Positions 1-9,900 of a stretch of DNA of 64,000 nt are shown one piece after another. The notes under the pieces are model-generated. The model saw only the letters and a list, made by a program, of their open reading frames with translations. It had not been told where the DNA came from and did not search any database. Location of the stretch: assembly GCA_904066235.2 (NCBI GenBank), contig CAJFCV020000006.1, forward strand, positions 62,001 to 126,000, given 5' to 3'. Both the position numbers and the translations under genes were made by a program. Numbering within the stretch: position 1 is the first letter of the stretch; each line of letters opens with the position of its first letter. Origin of the DNA: Bursaphelenchus xylophilus (taxonomy: Eukaryota; Nematoda; Chromadorea; Rhabditida; Aphelenchoididae).

Positions 1-508
1 ACTACATTAGAAACATACTACAAAAAGAATTCAGTGAATATAAGCGTACTGTAAATTCTTACGACGATTTTAGTTTTTTTCGCCTGTCCGGCGCCTATCT
101 GCCGGTAAAGGCCGAAATCACCAGACCGAGCTTGGAAATTAAAAAACGGTGGGTAGGAAATTGGATAACACTACATTAGAAACATACTACAAAAAGAATT
201 CAGTGAATATAAGCGTACTGTAAATTCTTACGACGATTTTAGTTTTTTTTCGCCTGTCCGGCGCCTATCTGCCGGTAAAGGCCGAAATCGCCAGAGCGAG
301 CTTGGAAATTAAAAAACAGTGGGTAGGAAATTGGATAACACGACATTAGAAACACACTACAAAAAGAATTCAGTGAATATAAGCGTACTGTAAATTCTTA
401 CGACGATTTTAGTTTTTTTCGCCTGTCCGGCGCCTATCTGCCGGTAAAGACCGAAATCGCCAGACCGAGCTTGGAAATTAAAAAACAGTGGGTAGGAAAT
501 TGGATAAC

Positions 509-849
509 ACGACATTAGAAACATACTACAAAAAGAATTCAGTGAATATAAGCGTACTGTAAATTCTTACGACGATTTTAGTTTTTTTTCGCCTGTCCGG
601 CGCCTATCTGCCGGTAAAGGCCGAAATCACCAGACCGAGCTTGGAAATTAAAAAACGGTGGGTAGGAAATTGGATAACACTACATTAGAAACATAATAAA
701 AAAAGAATTCAGTGAATATAAGCGTACTGTAAATTCTTACGACGATTTTAGTTTTTTTTTCGCCTGTCCGGCGCCTATCTGCCGGTAAAGACCGAAATCG
801 CCAGACCGAGCTTGGAAATTAAAAAACAGTGGGTAGGAAATTGGATAAC
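509..849 (+). repeat. Eta-theta variant monomer pair, example
   Basis: The eta copy (509-678) has aaagGCCgaaatcAcc, agaccgag and cGgtggg. The theta copy (679-849, 171 bp, 9 T) begins actacattag and has cataataaaaaaag instead of catactacaaaaag. The linked changes cross the monomer boundary, running from GGCC at 619 to about 703. Theta creates AATAAA, the canonical polyadenylation hexamer, on the + strand; there is no evidence it is used. Full or partial eta copies occur with GGCC at or near 110, 619, 1807, 6220, 15547, 24014, 28419, 34694, 36559, 38937, 43008, 43855, 44534, 48267, 50307 and 52584, and often after 54 kb. Confidence 0.92.
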
Positions 850-873
850 ACTACATTAGAAACATACTACAAA

Positions 874-909
874 AAGAATTCAGTGAATATAAGCGTACTG
901 TAAATTCTT
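874..909 (+). repeat. EcoRI-containing inverted repeat (one per monomer), example
   Basis: The left arm at 874-884 (AAGAATTCAGT) pairs with the right arm at 897-909 (ACTG, unpaired TA, AATTCTT). This gives 11 base pairs interrupted by a 2-nt bulge around a 12-nt spacer. It occurs in nearly every copy; theta copies keep it. It could extrude as a cruciform or fold as a hairpin in RNA. Dyad symmetries are known to be enriched at some centromeres that lack CENP-B boxes; a role here is inference. Confidence 0.85.
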
Positions 910-922
910 ACGACGATTTTAG

Positions 923-929
923 TTTTTTT
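923..929 (+). repeat. Variable T-run, 7 to 10 T (one per monomer), example
   Basis: A homopolymer between the AT-rich half and the GC island. Most copies have 7 or 8 T, a few have 9 (near 45691, 50783, 58491) and the longest seen have 10 (49929-49938 and 54752-54761). It accounts for nearly all length variation between monomers. Two copies, at 58318 and 59336, have a C inside the run. Homopolymer sequencing error cannot be excluded as a contributor. Confidence 0.9.
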
Positions 930-936
930 CGCCTGT

Positions 937-954
937 CCGGCGCCTATCTGCCGG
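937..954 (+). repeat. GC-rich inverted repeat CCGGC/GCCGG (one per monomer), example
   Basis: CCGGC at 937-941 and GCCGG at 950-954 flank an 8-nt spacer. In eta copies the flanking CCT and AGG can also pair across short internal loops. The arms are almost invariant. The clear exceptions are ccagc near 7047, tctcccgg near 48258 and tctaccgg near 54270. Conservation may reflect array homogenisation rather than selection, since other positions are equally uniform. Confidence 0.85.
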
Positions 955-1188
955 TAAAGACCGAAATCGCCAGAGCGAGCTTGGAAATTAAAAAACAGTG
1001 GGTAGGAAATTGGATAACACGACATTAGAAACATACTACAAAAAGAATTCAGTGAATATAAGCGTACTGTAAATTATTACGACGATTTTAGTTTTTTTTC
1101 GCCTGTCCGGCGCCTATCTGCCGGTAAAGACCGAAATCGCCAGACCGAGCTTGGAAATTAAAAAACAGTGGGTAGGAAATTGGATAAC

Positions 1189-1358
1189 ACTACATTAGAA
1201 ACATACTACAAAAAGAATTCAGTGAATATAAGCGTACTGTAAATTCTTACGACGATTTTAGTTTTTTTTCGCCTGTCCGGCACCTATCTGCCGGTAAAGA
1301 CCGAAATCGCCAGAGCGAGCTTGGAAATTAAAAAACAGTGGGTAGGAAATTGGATAAC
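1189..1358 (+). repeat. Monomer class A1 (ggcacc variant), example
   Basis: T-start copy with GGCACC in place of GGCGCC and agaGcgag downstream, with 8 T. The change removes the NarI/KasI palindrome GGCGCC but falls in the spacer of the CCGGC/GCCGG inverted repeat, so its arms stay intact. This class recurs throughout about 1.2-53.8 kb, usually followed by a G-start copy, and is absent from the last 10 kb. A minority of GGCACC copies carry agaCcg, for example near 7559, 9765, 21793 and 45366; these look like recombinants. Confidence 0.93.
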
Positions 1359-1866
1359 ACGACATTAGAAACATACTACAAAAAGAATTCAGTGAATATA
1401 AGCGTACTGTAAATTCTTACGACGATTTTAGTTTTTTTCGCCTGTCCGGCGCCTATCTGCCGGTAAAGACCGAAATCGCCAGACCGAGCTTGGAAATTAA
1501 AAAACAGTGGGTAGGAAATTGGATAACACGACATTAGAAACACACTACAAAAAGAATTCAGTGAATATAAGCGTACTGTAAATTCTTACGACGATTTTAG
1601 TTTTTTTCGCCTGTCCGGCGCCTATCTGCCGGTAAAGACCGAAATCGCCAGACCGAGCTTGGAAATTAAAAAACAGTGGGTAGGAAATTGGATAACACGA
1701 CATTAGAAACATACTACAAAAAGAATTCAGTGAATATAAGCGTACTGTAAATTCTTACGACGATTTTAGTTTTTTTTCGCCTGTCCGGCGCCTATCTGCC
1801 GGTAAAGGCCGAAATCACCAGACCGAGCTTGGAAATTAAAAAACGGTGGGTAGGAAATTGGATAAC

Positions 1867-3223
1867 ACTACATTAGAAACATAATAAAAAAAGAATTCAG
1901 TGAATATAAGCGTACTGTAAATTCTTACGACGATTTTAGTTTTTTTCGCCTGTCCGGCGCCTATCTGCCGGTAAAGACCGAAATCGCCAGACCGAGCTTG
2001 GAAATTAAAAAACAGTGGGTAGGAAATTGGATAACACTACATTAGAAACATACTACAAAAAGAATTCAGTGAATATAAGCGTACTGTAAATTCTTACGAC
2101 GATTTTAGTTTTTTTCGCCTGCCCGGCGCCTATCTGCCGGTAAAGACCGAAATCGCCAGAGCGAGCTTGGAAATTAAAAAACAGTGGGTAGGAAATTGGA
2201 TAACACGACATTAGAAACATACTACAAAAAGAATTCAGTGAATATAAGCGTACTGTAAATTCTTACGACGATTTTAGTTTTTTTTCGCCTGTCCGGCGCC
2301 TATCTGCCGGTAAAGACCGAAATCGCCAGACCGAGCTTGGAAATTAAAAAACAGTGGGTAGGAAATTGGATAACACTACATTAGAAACATACTACAAAAA
2401 GAATTCAGTGAATATAAGCGTACTGTAAATTCTTACGACGATTTTAGTTTTTTTCGCCTGTCCGGCACCTATCTGCCGGTAAAGACCGAAATCGCCAGAG
2501 CGAGCTTGGAAATTAAAAAACAGTGGGTAGGAAATTGGATAACACTACATTAGAAACATAATAAAAAAAGAATTCAGTGAATATAAGCGTACTGTAAATT
2601 CTTACGACGATTTTAGTTTTTTTTCGCCTGTCCGGCGCCTATCTGCCGGTAAAGACCGAAATCGCCAGACCGAGCTTGGAAATTAAAAAACAGTGGGTAG
2701 GAAATTGGATAACACTACATTAGAAACATACTACAAAAAGAATTCAGTGAATATAAGCGTACTGTAAATTCTTACGACGATTTTAGTTTTTTTTCGCCTG
2801 TCCGGCGCCTATCTGCCGGTAAAGACCGAAATCGCCAGAGCGAGCTTGGAAATTAAAAAACAGTGGGTAGGAAATTGGATAACACGACATTAGAAACATA
2901 CTACAAAAAGAATTCAGTGAATATAAGCGTACTGTAAATTCTTACGACGATTTTAGTTTTTTTTCGCCTGTCCGGCGCCTATCTGCCGGTAAAGACCGAA
3001 ATCGCCAGACCGAGCTTGGAAATTAAAAAACAGTGGGTAGGAAATTGGATAACACTACATTAGAAACATACTACAAAAAGAATTCAGTGAATATAAGCGT
3101 ACTGTAAATTCTTACGACGATTTTAGTTTTTTTTCGCCTGTCCGGCACCTATCTGCCGGTAAAGACCGAAATCGCCAGAGCGAGCTTGGAAATTAAAAAA
3201 CAGTGGGTAGGAAATTGGACAAC
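1867..3223 (+). repeat. Two adjacent copies of the theta-A2-B2-A1 block
   Basis: Copy 2 is 1867-2543 and copy 3 is 2544-3223, a tandem duplication of four monomers. The junction at 2544 joins an A1 copy (agagcg, cagtggg) to a theta copy (cataataaaaaaag) without the usual eta in between, so the theta mark was separated from cggtggg at that exchange point. Confidence 0.82.
2205..2374 (+). repeat. Monomer class B2 (G start, ggcgcc, agaccg), example
   Basis: The commonest G-start copy, 170 bp with 8 T: acacgacatt at the start, acgacgat, GGCGCC, aaagacc, atcgcc and agaCcgag. It alternates with T-start copies in much of the array and forms the pure run at 56205-57562. It differs from A2 mainly at the start base (G or T) and at aga[C/G]cg, so the A/B dimer rests on two linked positions. 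Confidence 0.92.
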
Positions 3224-3732
3224 ACGACATTAGAAACATACTACAAAAAGAATTCAGTGAATATAAGCGTACTGTAAATTCTTACGACGATTTTAGTTTT
3301 TTTCGCCTGTCCGGCGCCTATCTGCCGGTAAAGACCGAAATCGCCAGAGCGAGCTTGGAAATTAAAAAACAGTGGGTAGGAAATTGGATAACACGACATT
3401 AGAAACATACTACAAAAAGAATTCAGTGAATATAAGCGTACTGTAAATTCTTACGACGATTTTAGTTTTTTTTCGCCTGTCCGGCGCCTATCTGCCGGTA
3501 AAGACCGAAATCGCCAGAGCGAGCTTGGAAATTAAAAAACAGTGGGTAGGAAATTGGATAACACGACATTAGAAACATACTACAAAAAGAATTCAGTGAA
3601 TATAAGCGTACTGTAAATTCTTACGACGATTTTAGTTTTTTTTCGCCTGTCCGGCGCCTATCTGCCGGTAAAGACCGAAATCGCCAGACCGAGCTTGGAA
3701 ATTAAAAAACAGTGGGTAGGAAATTGGATAAC

Positions 3733-4409
3733 ACTACATTAGAAACATACTACAAAAAGAATTCAGTGAATATAAGCGTACTGTAAATTCTTACGACGAT
3801 TTTAGTTTTTTTCGCCTGTCCGGCACCTATCTGCCGGTAAAGACCGAAATCGCCAGAGCGAGCTTGGAAATTAAAAAACAGTGGGTAGGAAATTGGATAA
3901 CACGACATTAGAAACATACTACAAAAAGAATTCAGTGAATATAAGCGTACTGTAAATTCTTACGATGATTTTAGTTTTTTTCGCCTGTCCGGCGCCTATC
4001 TGCCGGTAAAGACCGAAATCGCCAGACCGAGCTTGGAAATTAAAAAACAGTGGGTAGGAAATTGGATAACACTACATTAGAAACATACTACAAAAAGAAT
4101 TCAGTGAATATAAGCGTACTGTAAATTCTTACGACGATTTTAGTTTTTTTCGCCTGTCCGGCGCCTATCTGCCGGTAAAGACCGAAATCGCCAGAGCGAG
4201 CTTGGAAATTAAAAAACAGTGGGTAGGAAATTGGATAACACGACATTAGAAACATACTACAAAAAGAATTCAGTGAATATAAGCGTACTGTAAATTCTTA
4301 CGACGATTTTAGTTTTTTTTCGCCTGTCCGGCGCCTATCTGCCGGTAAAGACCGAAATCGCCAGACCGAGCTTGGAAATTAAAAAACAGTGGGTAGGAAA
4401 TTGGATAAC
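3733..4409 (+). repeat. A1-B1-A2-B2 four-monomer cycle, example
   Basis: One full cycle of about 677 bp: A1 3733-3901, B1 3902-4070, A2 4071-4239, B2 4240-4409, after which A1 resumes. The cycle recurs inside the second 8-mer (5090-5769), at 10013-10691 in rotated order, and in many partial forms. It is the closest thing to a basic higher-order repeat here, but it is often interrupted by extra B2 or chimeric copies, so the array is a mosaic rather than a strict higher-order array. Confidence 0.8.
3902..4070 (+). repeat. Monomer class B1 (acgatgat variant), example
   Basis: G-start copy (acacgacatt) with acgaTgatttt instead of acgaCgatttt and agaCcgag downstream. The T at 3966 marks the class. 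Further copies lie near 5324, 8889, 9399, 10077, 10756, 11604, 12622, 17.87 kb, 22.61 kb, 23.63 kb, 24.99 kb, 27.02 kb, 28.03 kb, 38.21 kb, 38.55 kb, 40.08 kb, 40.93 kb, 42.12 kb, 45.00 kb, 47.20 kb, 47.88 kb and 51.45 kb. Right of 57 kb they are near 57.29, 57.46, 59.83, 60.34, 62.03, 63.73 and 63.90 kb. In the main array it nearly always follows an A1 copy. The change destroys one CpG. Confidence 0.93.
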
Positions 4410-4919
4410 ACTACATTAGAAACATACTACAAAAAGAATTCAGTGAATATAAGCGTATTGTAAATTCTTACGACGATTTTAGTTTTTTTTCGCCTGTCCG
4501 GCACCTATCTGCCGGTAAAGACCGAAATCGCCAGAGCGAGCTTGGAAATTAAAAAACAGTGGGTAGGAAATTGGATAACACGACATTAGAAACATACTAC
4601 AAAAAGAATTCAGTGAATATAAGCGTACTGTAAATTCTTACGACGATTTTAGTTTTTTTTCGCCTGTCCGGCGCCTATCTGCCGGTAAAGACCGAAATCG
4701 CCAGACCGAGCTTGGAAATTAAAAAACAGTGGGTAGGAAATTGGATAACACGACATTAGAAACATACTACAAAAAGAATTCAGTGAATATAAGCGTACTG
4801 TAAATTCTTACGACGATTTTAGTTTTTTTTCGCCTGTCCGGCGCCTATCTGCCGGTAAAGGCCGAAATCACCAGAGCGAGCTTGGAAATTAAAAAACAGT
4901 GGGTAGGAAATTGGATAAC

Positions 4920-6279
4920 ACGACATTAGAAACATACTACAAAAAGAATTCAGTGAATATAAGCGTACTGTAAATTCTTACGACGATTTTAGTTTTTTTT
5001 CGCCTGTCCGGCGCCTATCTGCCGGTAAAGACCGAAATCGCCAGACCGAGCTTGGAAATTAAAAAACAGTGGGTAGGAAATTGGATAACACTACATTAGA
5101 AACATACTACAAAAAGAATTCAGTGAATATAAGCGTACTGTAAATTCTTACGACGATTTTAGTTTTTTTTCGCCTGTCCGGCACCTATCTGCCGGTAAAG
5201 ACCGAAATCGCCAGAGCGAGCTTGGAAATTAAAAAACAGTGGGTAGGAAATTGGATAACACGACATTAGAAACATACTACAAAAAGAATTCAGTGAATAT
5301 AAGCGTACTGTAAATTCTTACGATGATTTTAGTTTTTTTTCGCCTGTCCGGCGCCTATCTGCCGGTAAAGACCGAAATCGCCAGACCGAGCTTGGAAATT
5401 AAAAAACAGTGGGTAGGAAATTGGATAACACTACATTAGAAACATACTACAAAAAGAATTCAGTGAATATAAGCGTACTGTAAATTCTTACGACGATTTT
5501 AGTTTTTTTTCGCCTGTCCGGCGCCTATCTGCCGGTAAAGACCGAAATCGCCAGAGCGAGCTTGGAAATTAAAAAACAGTGGGTAGGAAATTGGATAACA
5601 CGACATTAGAAACATACTACAAAAAGAATTCAGTGAATATAAGCGTACTGTAAATTCTTACGACGATTTTAGTTTTTTTTCGCCTGTCCGGCGCCTATCT
5701 GCCGGTAAAGACCGAAATCGCCAGACCGAGCTTGGAAATTAAAAAACAGTGGGTAGGAAATTGGATAACACTACATTAGAAACATACTACAAAAAGAATT
5801 CAGTGAATATAAGCGTATTGTAAATTCTTACGACGATTTTAGTTTTTTTTCGCCTGTCCGGCACCTATCTGCCGGTAAAGACCGAAATCGCCAGAGCGAG
5901 CTTGGAAATTAAAAAACAGTGGGTAGGAAATTGGATAACACGACATTAGAAACATACTACAAAAAGAATTCAGTGAATATAAGCGTACTGTAAATTCTTA
6001 CGACGATTTTAGTTTTTTTTCGCCTGTCCGGCGCCTATCTGCCGGTAAAGACCGAAATCGCCAGACCGAGCTTGGAAATTAAAAAACAGTGGGTAGGAAA
6101 TTGGATAACACGACATTAGAAACATACTACAAAAAGAATTCAGTGAATATAAGCGTACTGTAAATTCTTACGACGATTTTAGTTTTTTTTCGCCTGTCCG
6201 GCGCCTATCTGCCGGTAAAGGCCGAAATCACCAGACCGAGCTTGGAAATTAAAAAACGGTGGGTAGGAAATTGGATAAC
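4920..6279 (+). repeat. 8-monomer higher-order unit, copy 2
   Basis: Second copy of the 8-monomer unit, 1360 bp. All eight monomers are 170 bp (8 T). It ends in a full eta copy and passes into a theta copy at 6280. The private agcgtattg, seen only in these two units, shows recent common descent. Acquisition of the eta end in copy 2, or its loss in copy 1, implies a conversion or crossover near 4875 / 6235. Confidence 0.88.
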
Positions 6280-6957
6280 ACTACATTAGAAACATAATAC
6301 AAAAAGAATTCAGTGAATATAAGCGTACTGTAAATTCTTACGACGATTTTAGTTTTTTTCGCCTGTCCGGCGCCTATCTGCCGGTAAAGACCGAAATCGC
6401 CAGACCGAGCTTGGAAATTAAAAAACAGTGGGTAGGAAATTGGATAACACTACATTAGAAACATACTACAAAAAGAATTCAGTGAATATAAGCGTACTGT
6501 AAATTCTTACGACGATTTTAGTTTTTTTTCGCCTGTCCGGCGCCTATCTGCCGGTAAAGACCGAAATCGCCAGAGCGAGCTTGGAAATTAAAAAACAGTG
6601 GGTAGGAAATTGGATAACACGACATTAGAAACATACTACAAAAAGAATTCAGTGAATATAAGCGTACTGTAAATTCTTACGACGATTTTAGTTTTTTTTC
6701 GCCTGTCCGGCGCCTATCTGCCGGTAAAGACCGAAATCGCCAGACCGAGCTTGGAAATTAAAAAACAGTGGGTAGGAAATTGGATAACACTACATTAGAA
6801 ACATACTACAAAAAGAATTCAGTGAATATAAGCGTACTGTAAATTCTTACGACGATTTTAGTTTTTTTCGCCTGTCCGGCACCTATCTGCCGGTAAAGAC
6901 CGAAATCGCCAGAGCGAGCTTGGAAATTAAAAAACAGTGGGTAGGAAATTGGATAAC
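6280..6957 (+). repeat. 4-monomer block theta-A2-B2-A1, copy 4
   Basis: Theta (cataatac form) at 6280-6448, A2 at 6449-6618, B2 at 6619-6788, A1 at 6789-6957. It follows a full eta copy. This theta has cataatacaaaaag, differing from the cataataaaaaaag of earlier blocks; the same intermediate form follows the eta copies near 15547, 24014, 36559 and 52584, so theta has two sub-lineages. Confidence 0.82.
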
Positions 6958-9900
6958 ACGACATTAGAAACATACTACAAAAAGAATTCAGTGAATATAA
7001 GCGTACTGTAAATTCTTACGACGATTTTAGTTTTTTTCGCCTGTCCAGCGCCTATCTGCCGGTAAAGACCGAAATCGCCAGAGCGAGCTTGGAAATTAAA
7101 AAACAGTGGGTAGGAAATTGGATAACACGACATTAGAAACATACTACAAAAAGAATTCAGTGAATATAAGCGTACTGTAAATTCTTACGACGATTTTAGT
7201 TTTTTTTCGCCTGTCCGGCGCCTATCTGCCGGTAAAGACCGAAATCGCCAGAGCGAGCTTGGAAATTAAAAAACAGTGGGTAGGAAATTGGATAACACGA
7301 CATTAGAAACATACTACAAAAAGAATTCAGTGAATATAAGCGTACTGTAAATTCTTACGACGATTTTAGTTTTTTTTCGCCTGTCCGGCGCCTATCTGCC
7401 GGTAAAGACCGAAATCGCCAGACCGAGCTTGGAAATTAAAAAACAGTGGGTAGGAAATTGGATAACACTACATTAGAAACATACTACAAAAAGAATTCAG
7501 TGAATATAAGCGTACTGTAAATTCTTACGACGATTTTAGTTTTTTTTCGCCTGTCCGGCACCTATCTGCCGGTAAAGACCGAAATCGCCAGACCGAGCTT
7601 GGAAATTAAAAAACAGTGGGTAGGAAATTGGATAACACTACATTAGAAACATACTACAAAAAGAATTCAGTGAATATAAGCGTACTGTAAATTCTTACGA
7701 CGATTTTAGTTTTTTTTCGCCTGTCCGGCGCCTATCTGCCGGTAAAGACCGAAATCGCCAGAGCGAGCTTGGAAATTAAAAAACAGTGGGTAGGAAATTG
7801 GATAACACGACATTAGAAACATACTACAAAAAGAATTCAGTGAATATAAGCGTACTGTAAATTCTTACGACGATTTTAGTTTTTTTTCGCCTGTCCGGCG
7901 CCTATCTGCCGGTAAAGACCGAAATCGCCAGACCGAGCTTGGAAATTAAAAAACAGTGGGTAGGAAATTGGATAACACTACATTAGAAACATACTACAAA
8001 AAGAATTCAGTGAATATAAGCGTACTGTAAATTCTTACGACGATTTTAGTTTTTTTTCGCCTGTCCGGCACCTATCTGCCGGTAAAGACCGAAATCGCCA
8101 GAGCGAGCTTGGAAATTAAAAAACAGTGGGTAGGAAATTGGATAACACGACATTAGAAACATACTACAAAAAGAATTCAGTGAATATAAGCGTACTGTAA
8201 ATTCTTACGACGATTTTAGTTTTTTTTCGCCTGTCCGGCGCCTATCTGCCGGTAAAGACCGAAATCGCCAGAGCGAGCTTGGAAATTAAAAAACAGTGGG
8301 TAGGAAATTGGATAACACGACATTAGAAACATACTACAAAAAGAATTCAGTGAATATAAGCGTACTGTAAATTCTTACGACGATTTTAGTTTTTTTCGCC
8401 TGTCCGGCGCCTATCTGCCGGTAAAGACCGAAATCGCCAGAGCGAGCTTGGAAATTAAAAAACAGTGGGTAGGAAATTGGATAACACGACATTAGAAACA
8501 TACTACAAAAAGAATTCAGTGAATATAAGCGTACTGTAAATTCTTACGACGATTTTAGTTTTTTTTCGCCTGTCCGGCGCCTATCTGCCGGTAAAGACCG
8601 AAATCGCCAGACCGAGCTTGGAAATTAAAAAACAGTGGGTAGGAAATTGGATAACACTACATTAGAAACATACTACAAAAAGAATTCAGTGAATATAAGC
8701 GTACTGTAAATTCTTACGACGATTTTAGTTTTTTTCGCCTGTCCGGCACCTATCTGCCGGTAAAGACCGAAATCGCCAGAGCGAGCTTGGAAATTAAAAA
8801 ACAGTGGGTAGGAAATTGGATAACACGACATTAGAAACATACTACAAAAAGAATTCAGTGAATATAAGCGTACTGTAAATTCTTACGATGATTTTAGTTT
8901 TTTTTCGCCTGTCCGGCGCCTATCTGCCGGTAAAGACCGAAATCGCCAGACCGAGCTTGGAAATTAAAAAACAGTGGGTAGGAAATTGGATAACACGACA
9001 TTAGAAACATACTACAAAAAGAATTCAGTGAATATAAGCGTACTGTAAATTCTTACGACGATTTTAGTTTTTTTTCGCCTGTCCGGCGCCTATCTGCCGG
9101 TAAAGACCGAAATCGCCAGACCGAGCTTGGAAATTAAAAAACAGTGGGTAGGAAATTGGATAACACTACATTAGAAACATACTACAAAAAGAATTCAGTG
9201 AATATAAGCGTACTGTAAATTCTTACGACGATTTTAGTTTTTTTTCGCCTGTCCGGCACCTATCTGCCGGTAAAGACCGAAATCGCCAGAGCGAGCTTGG
9301 AAATTAAAAAACAGTGGGTAGGAAATTGGATAACACGACATTAGAAACATACTACAAAAAGAATTCAGTGAATATAAGCGTACTGTAAATTCTTACGATG
9401 ATTTTAGTTTTTTTTCGCCTGTCCGGCGCCTATCTGCCGGTAAAGACCGAAATCGCCAGACCGAGCTTGGAAATTAAAAAACAGTGGGTAGGAAATTGGA
9501 TAACACTACATTAGAAACATACTACAAAAAGAATTCAGTGAATATAAGCGTACTGTAAATTCTTACGACGATTTTAGTTTTTTTCGCCTGTCCGGCGCCT
9601 ATCTGCCGGTAAAGACCGAAATCGCCAGAGCGAGCTTGGAAATTAAAAAACAGTGGGTAGGAAATTGGATAACACGACATTAGAAACATACTACAAAAAG
9701 AATTCAGTGAATATAAGCGTACTGTAAATTCTTACGACGATTTTAGTTTTTTTCGCCTGTCCGGCACCTATCTGCCGGTAAAGACCGAAATCGCCAGACC
9801 GAGCTTGGAAATTAAAAAACAGTGGGTAGGAAATTGGATAACACGACATTAGAAACATACTACAAAAAGAATTCAGTGAATATAAGCGTACTGTAAATTC

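Larger units (their letters stand above)
850..1018 (+). repeat. Representative 169-bp monomer, class A2
   Basis: A clean copy used as reference. It starts actacattag and has catactacaaaaag, then EcoRI GAATTC (876-881), an inverted repeat (874-909), acgacgattttag, seven T (923-929), a GC-rich island from 930 with a second inverted repeat (937-954), aaagaccgaaatcgcc, agagcgag, cttggaaattaaaaaacag, and ggtaggaaattggataac. Class marks are T at the start, GGCGCC, and agaGcg. By hand count a typical copy has about 32 C, 34 G and 10 CpG. ATTAAA occurs in every copy and TATAAG lies in the first inverted-repeat spacer; neither is evidence of a functional signal. Confidence 0.95.
679..1358 (+). repeat. 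4-monomer block theta-A2-B2-A1, copy 1
   Basis: Ordered block of four variant copies starting with a theta copy. The same order recurs at 1867-2543, 2544-3223 and 6280-6957. Copies 2 and 3 are directly adjacent, with the theta of copy 3 following A1 instead of eta, as expected from unequal exchange or slippage over four monomers. Confidence 0.85.
340..2543 (+). repeat. 7-monomer higher-order duplication (1188 bp period)
   Basis: Six consecutive monomers at 340-1358 match 1528-2543 in class order: B2 with the rare aaacacactac, eta, theta, A2, B2, A1. The offset is 1188 bp; the rare cacactac mark lies at 353 and 1541. One B2 copy (1359-1527) separates them, making a 7-monomer unit. Differences are a few T-run lengths and private changes such as aattattac near 1075 and gcccggc near 2119. 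The second unit ends in a switch directly to another theta copy at 2544. Confidence 0.85.
3563..4919 (+). repeat. 8-monomer higher-order unit, copy 1
   Basis: Monomers in order: B2, A1, B1, A2, B2, A1 with the rare agcgtattg, B2, eta-like. It is followed directly by a second copy at 4920-6279. The private T that makes agcgtattg is at 4458 here and 5818 in copy 2, an offset of 1360 bp. Differences I see are three T-run lengths (7 here, 8 in copy 2) and the last monomer, which has agagcg and cagtggg here but agaccg and cggtggg in copy 2. Confidence 0.88.

Noticed and set aside
886..900. TATA-like promoter (TATAAG) in each monomer
   Set aside because: A six-base match in an AT-rich dyad spacer is expected by chance and there is no supporting initiator or coding sequence.
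930..966. CENP-B box
   Set aside because: On the minus strand TTTCGGTCTTTACCGG resembles the consensus nTTCGnnnnAnnCGGGn, but the required A is T and CGGG is CCGG or shifted by one base. On the plus strand TTTCGCCTGTCCGGCG also fails at A and CGGG. Not a valid box.
850..1018. Hammerhead ribozyme, as found in some animal satellites
   Set aside because: I looked for the CTGATGA core with a matching GAAA segment on both strands and found no CTGATGA in the monomer.
850..1018. tRNA, 5S RNA or SINE-derived RNA polymerase III unit
   Set aside because: The T-run could serve as a terminator, but no convincing A box or B box lies upstream at the right spacing and no cloverleaf can be formed.
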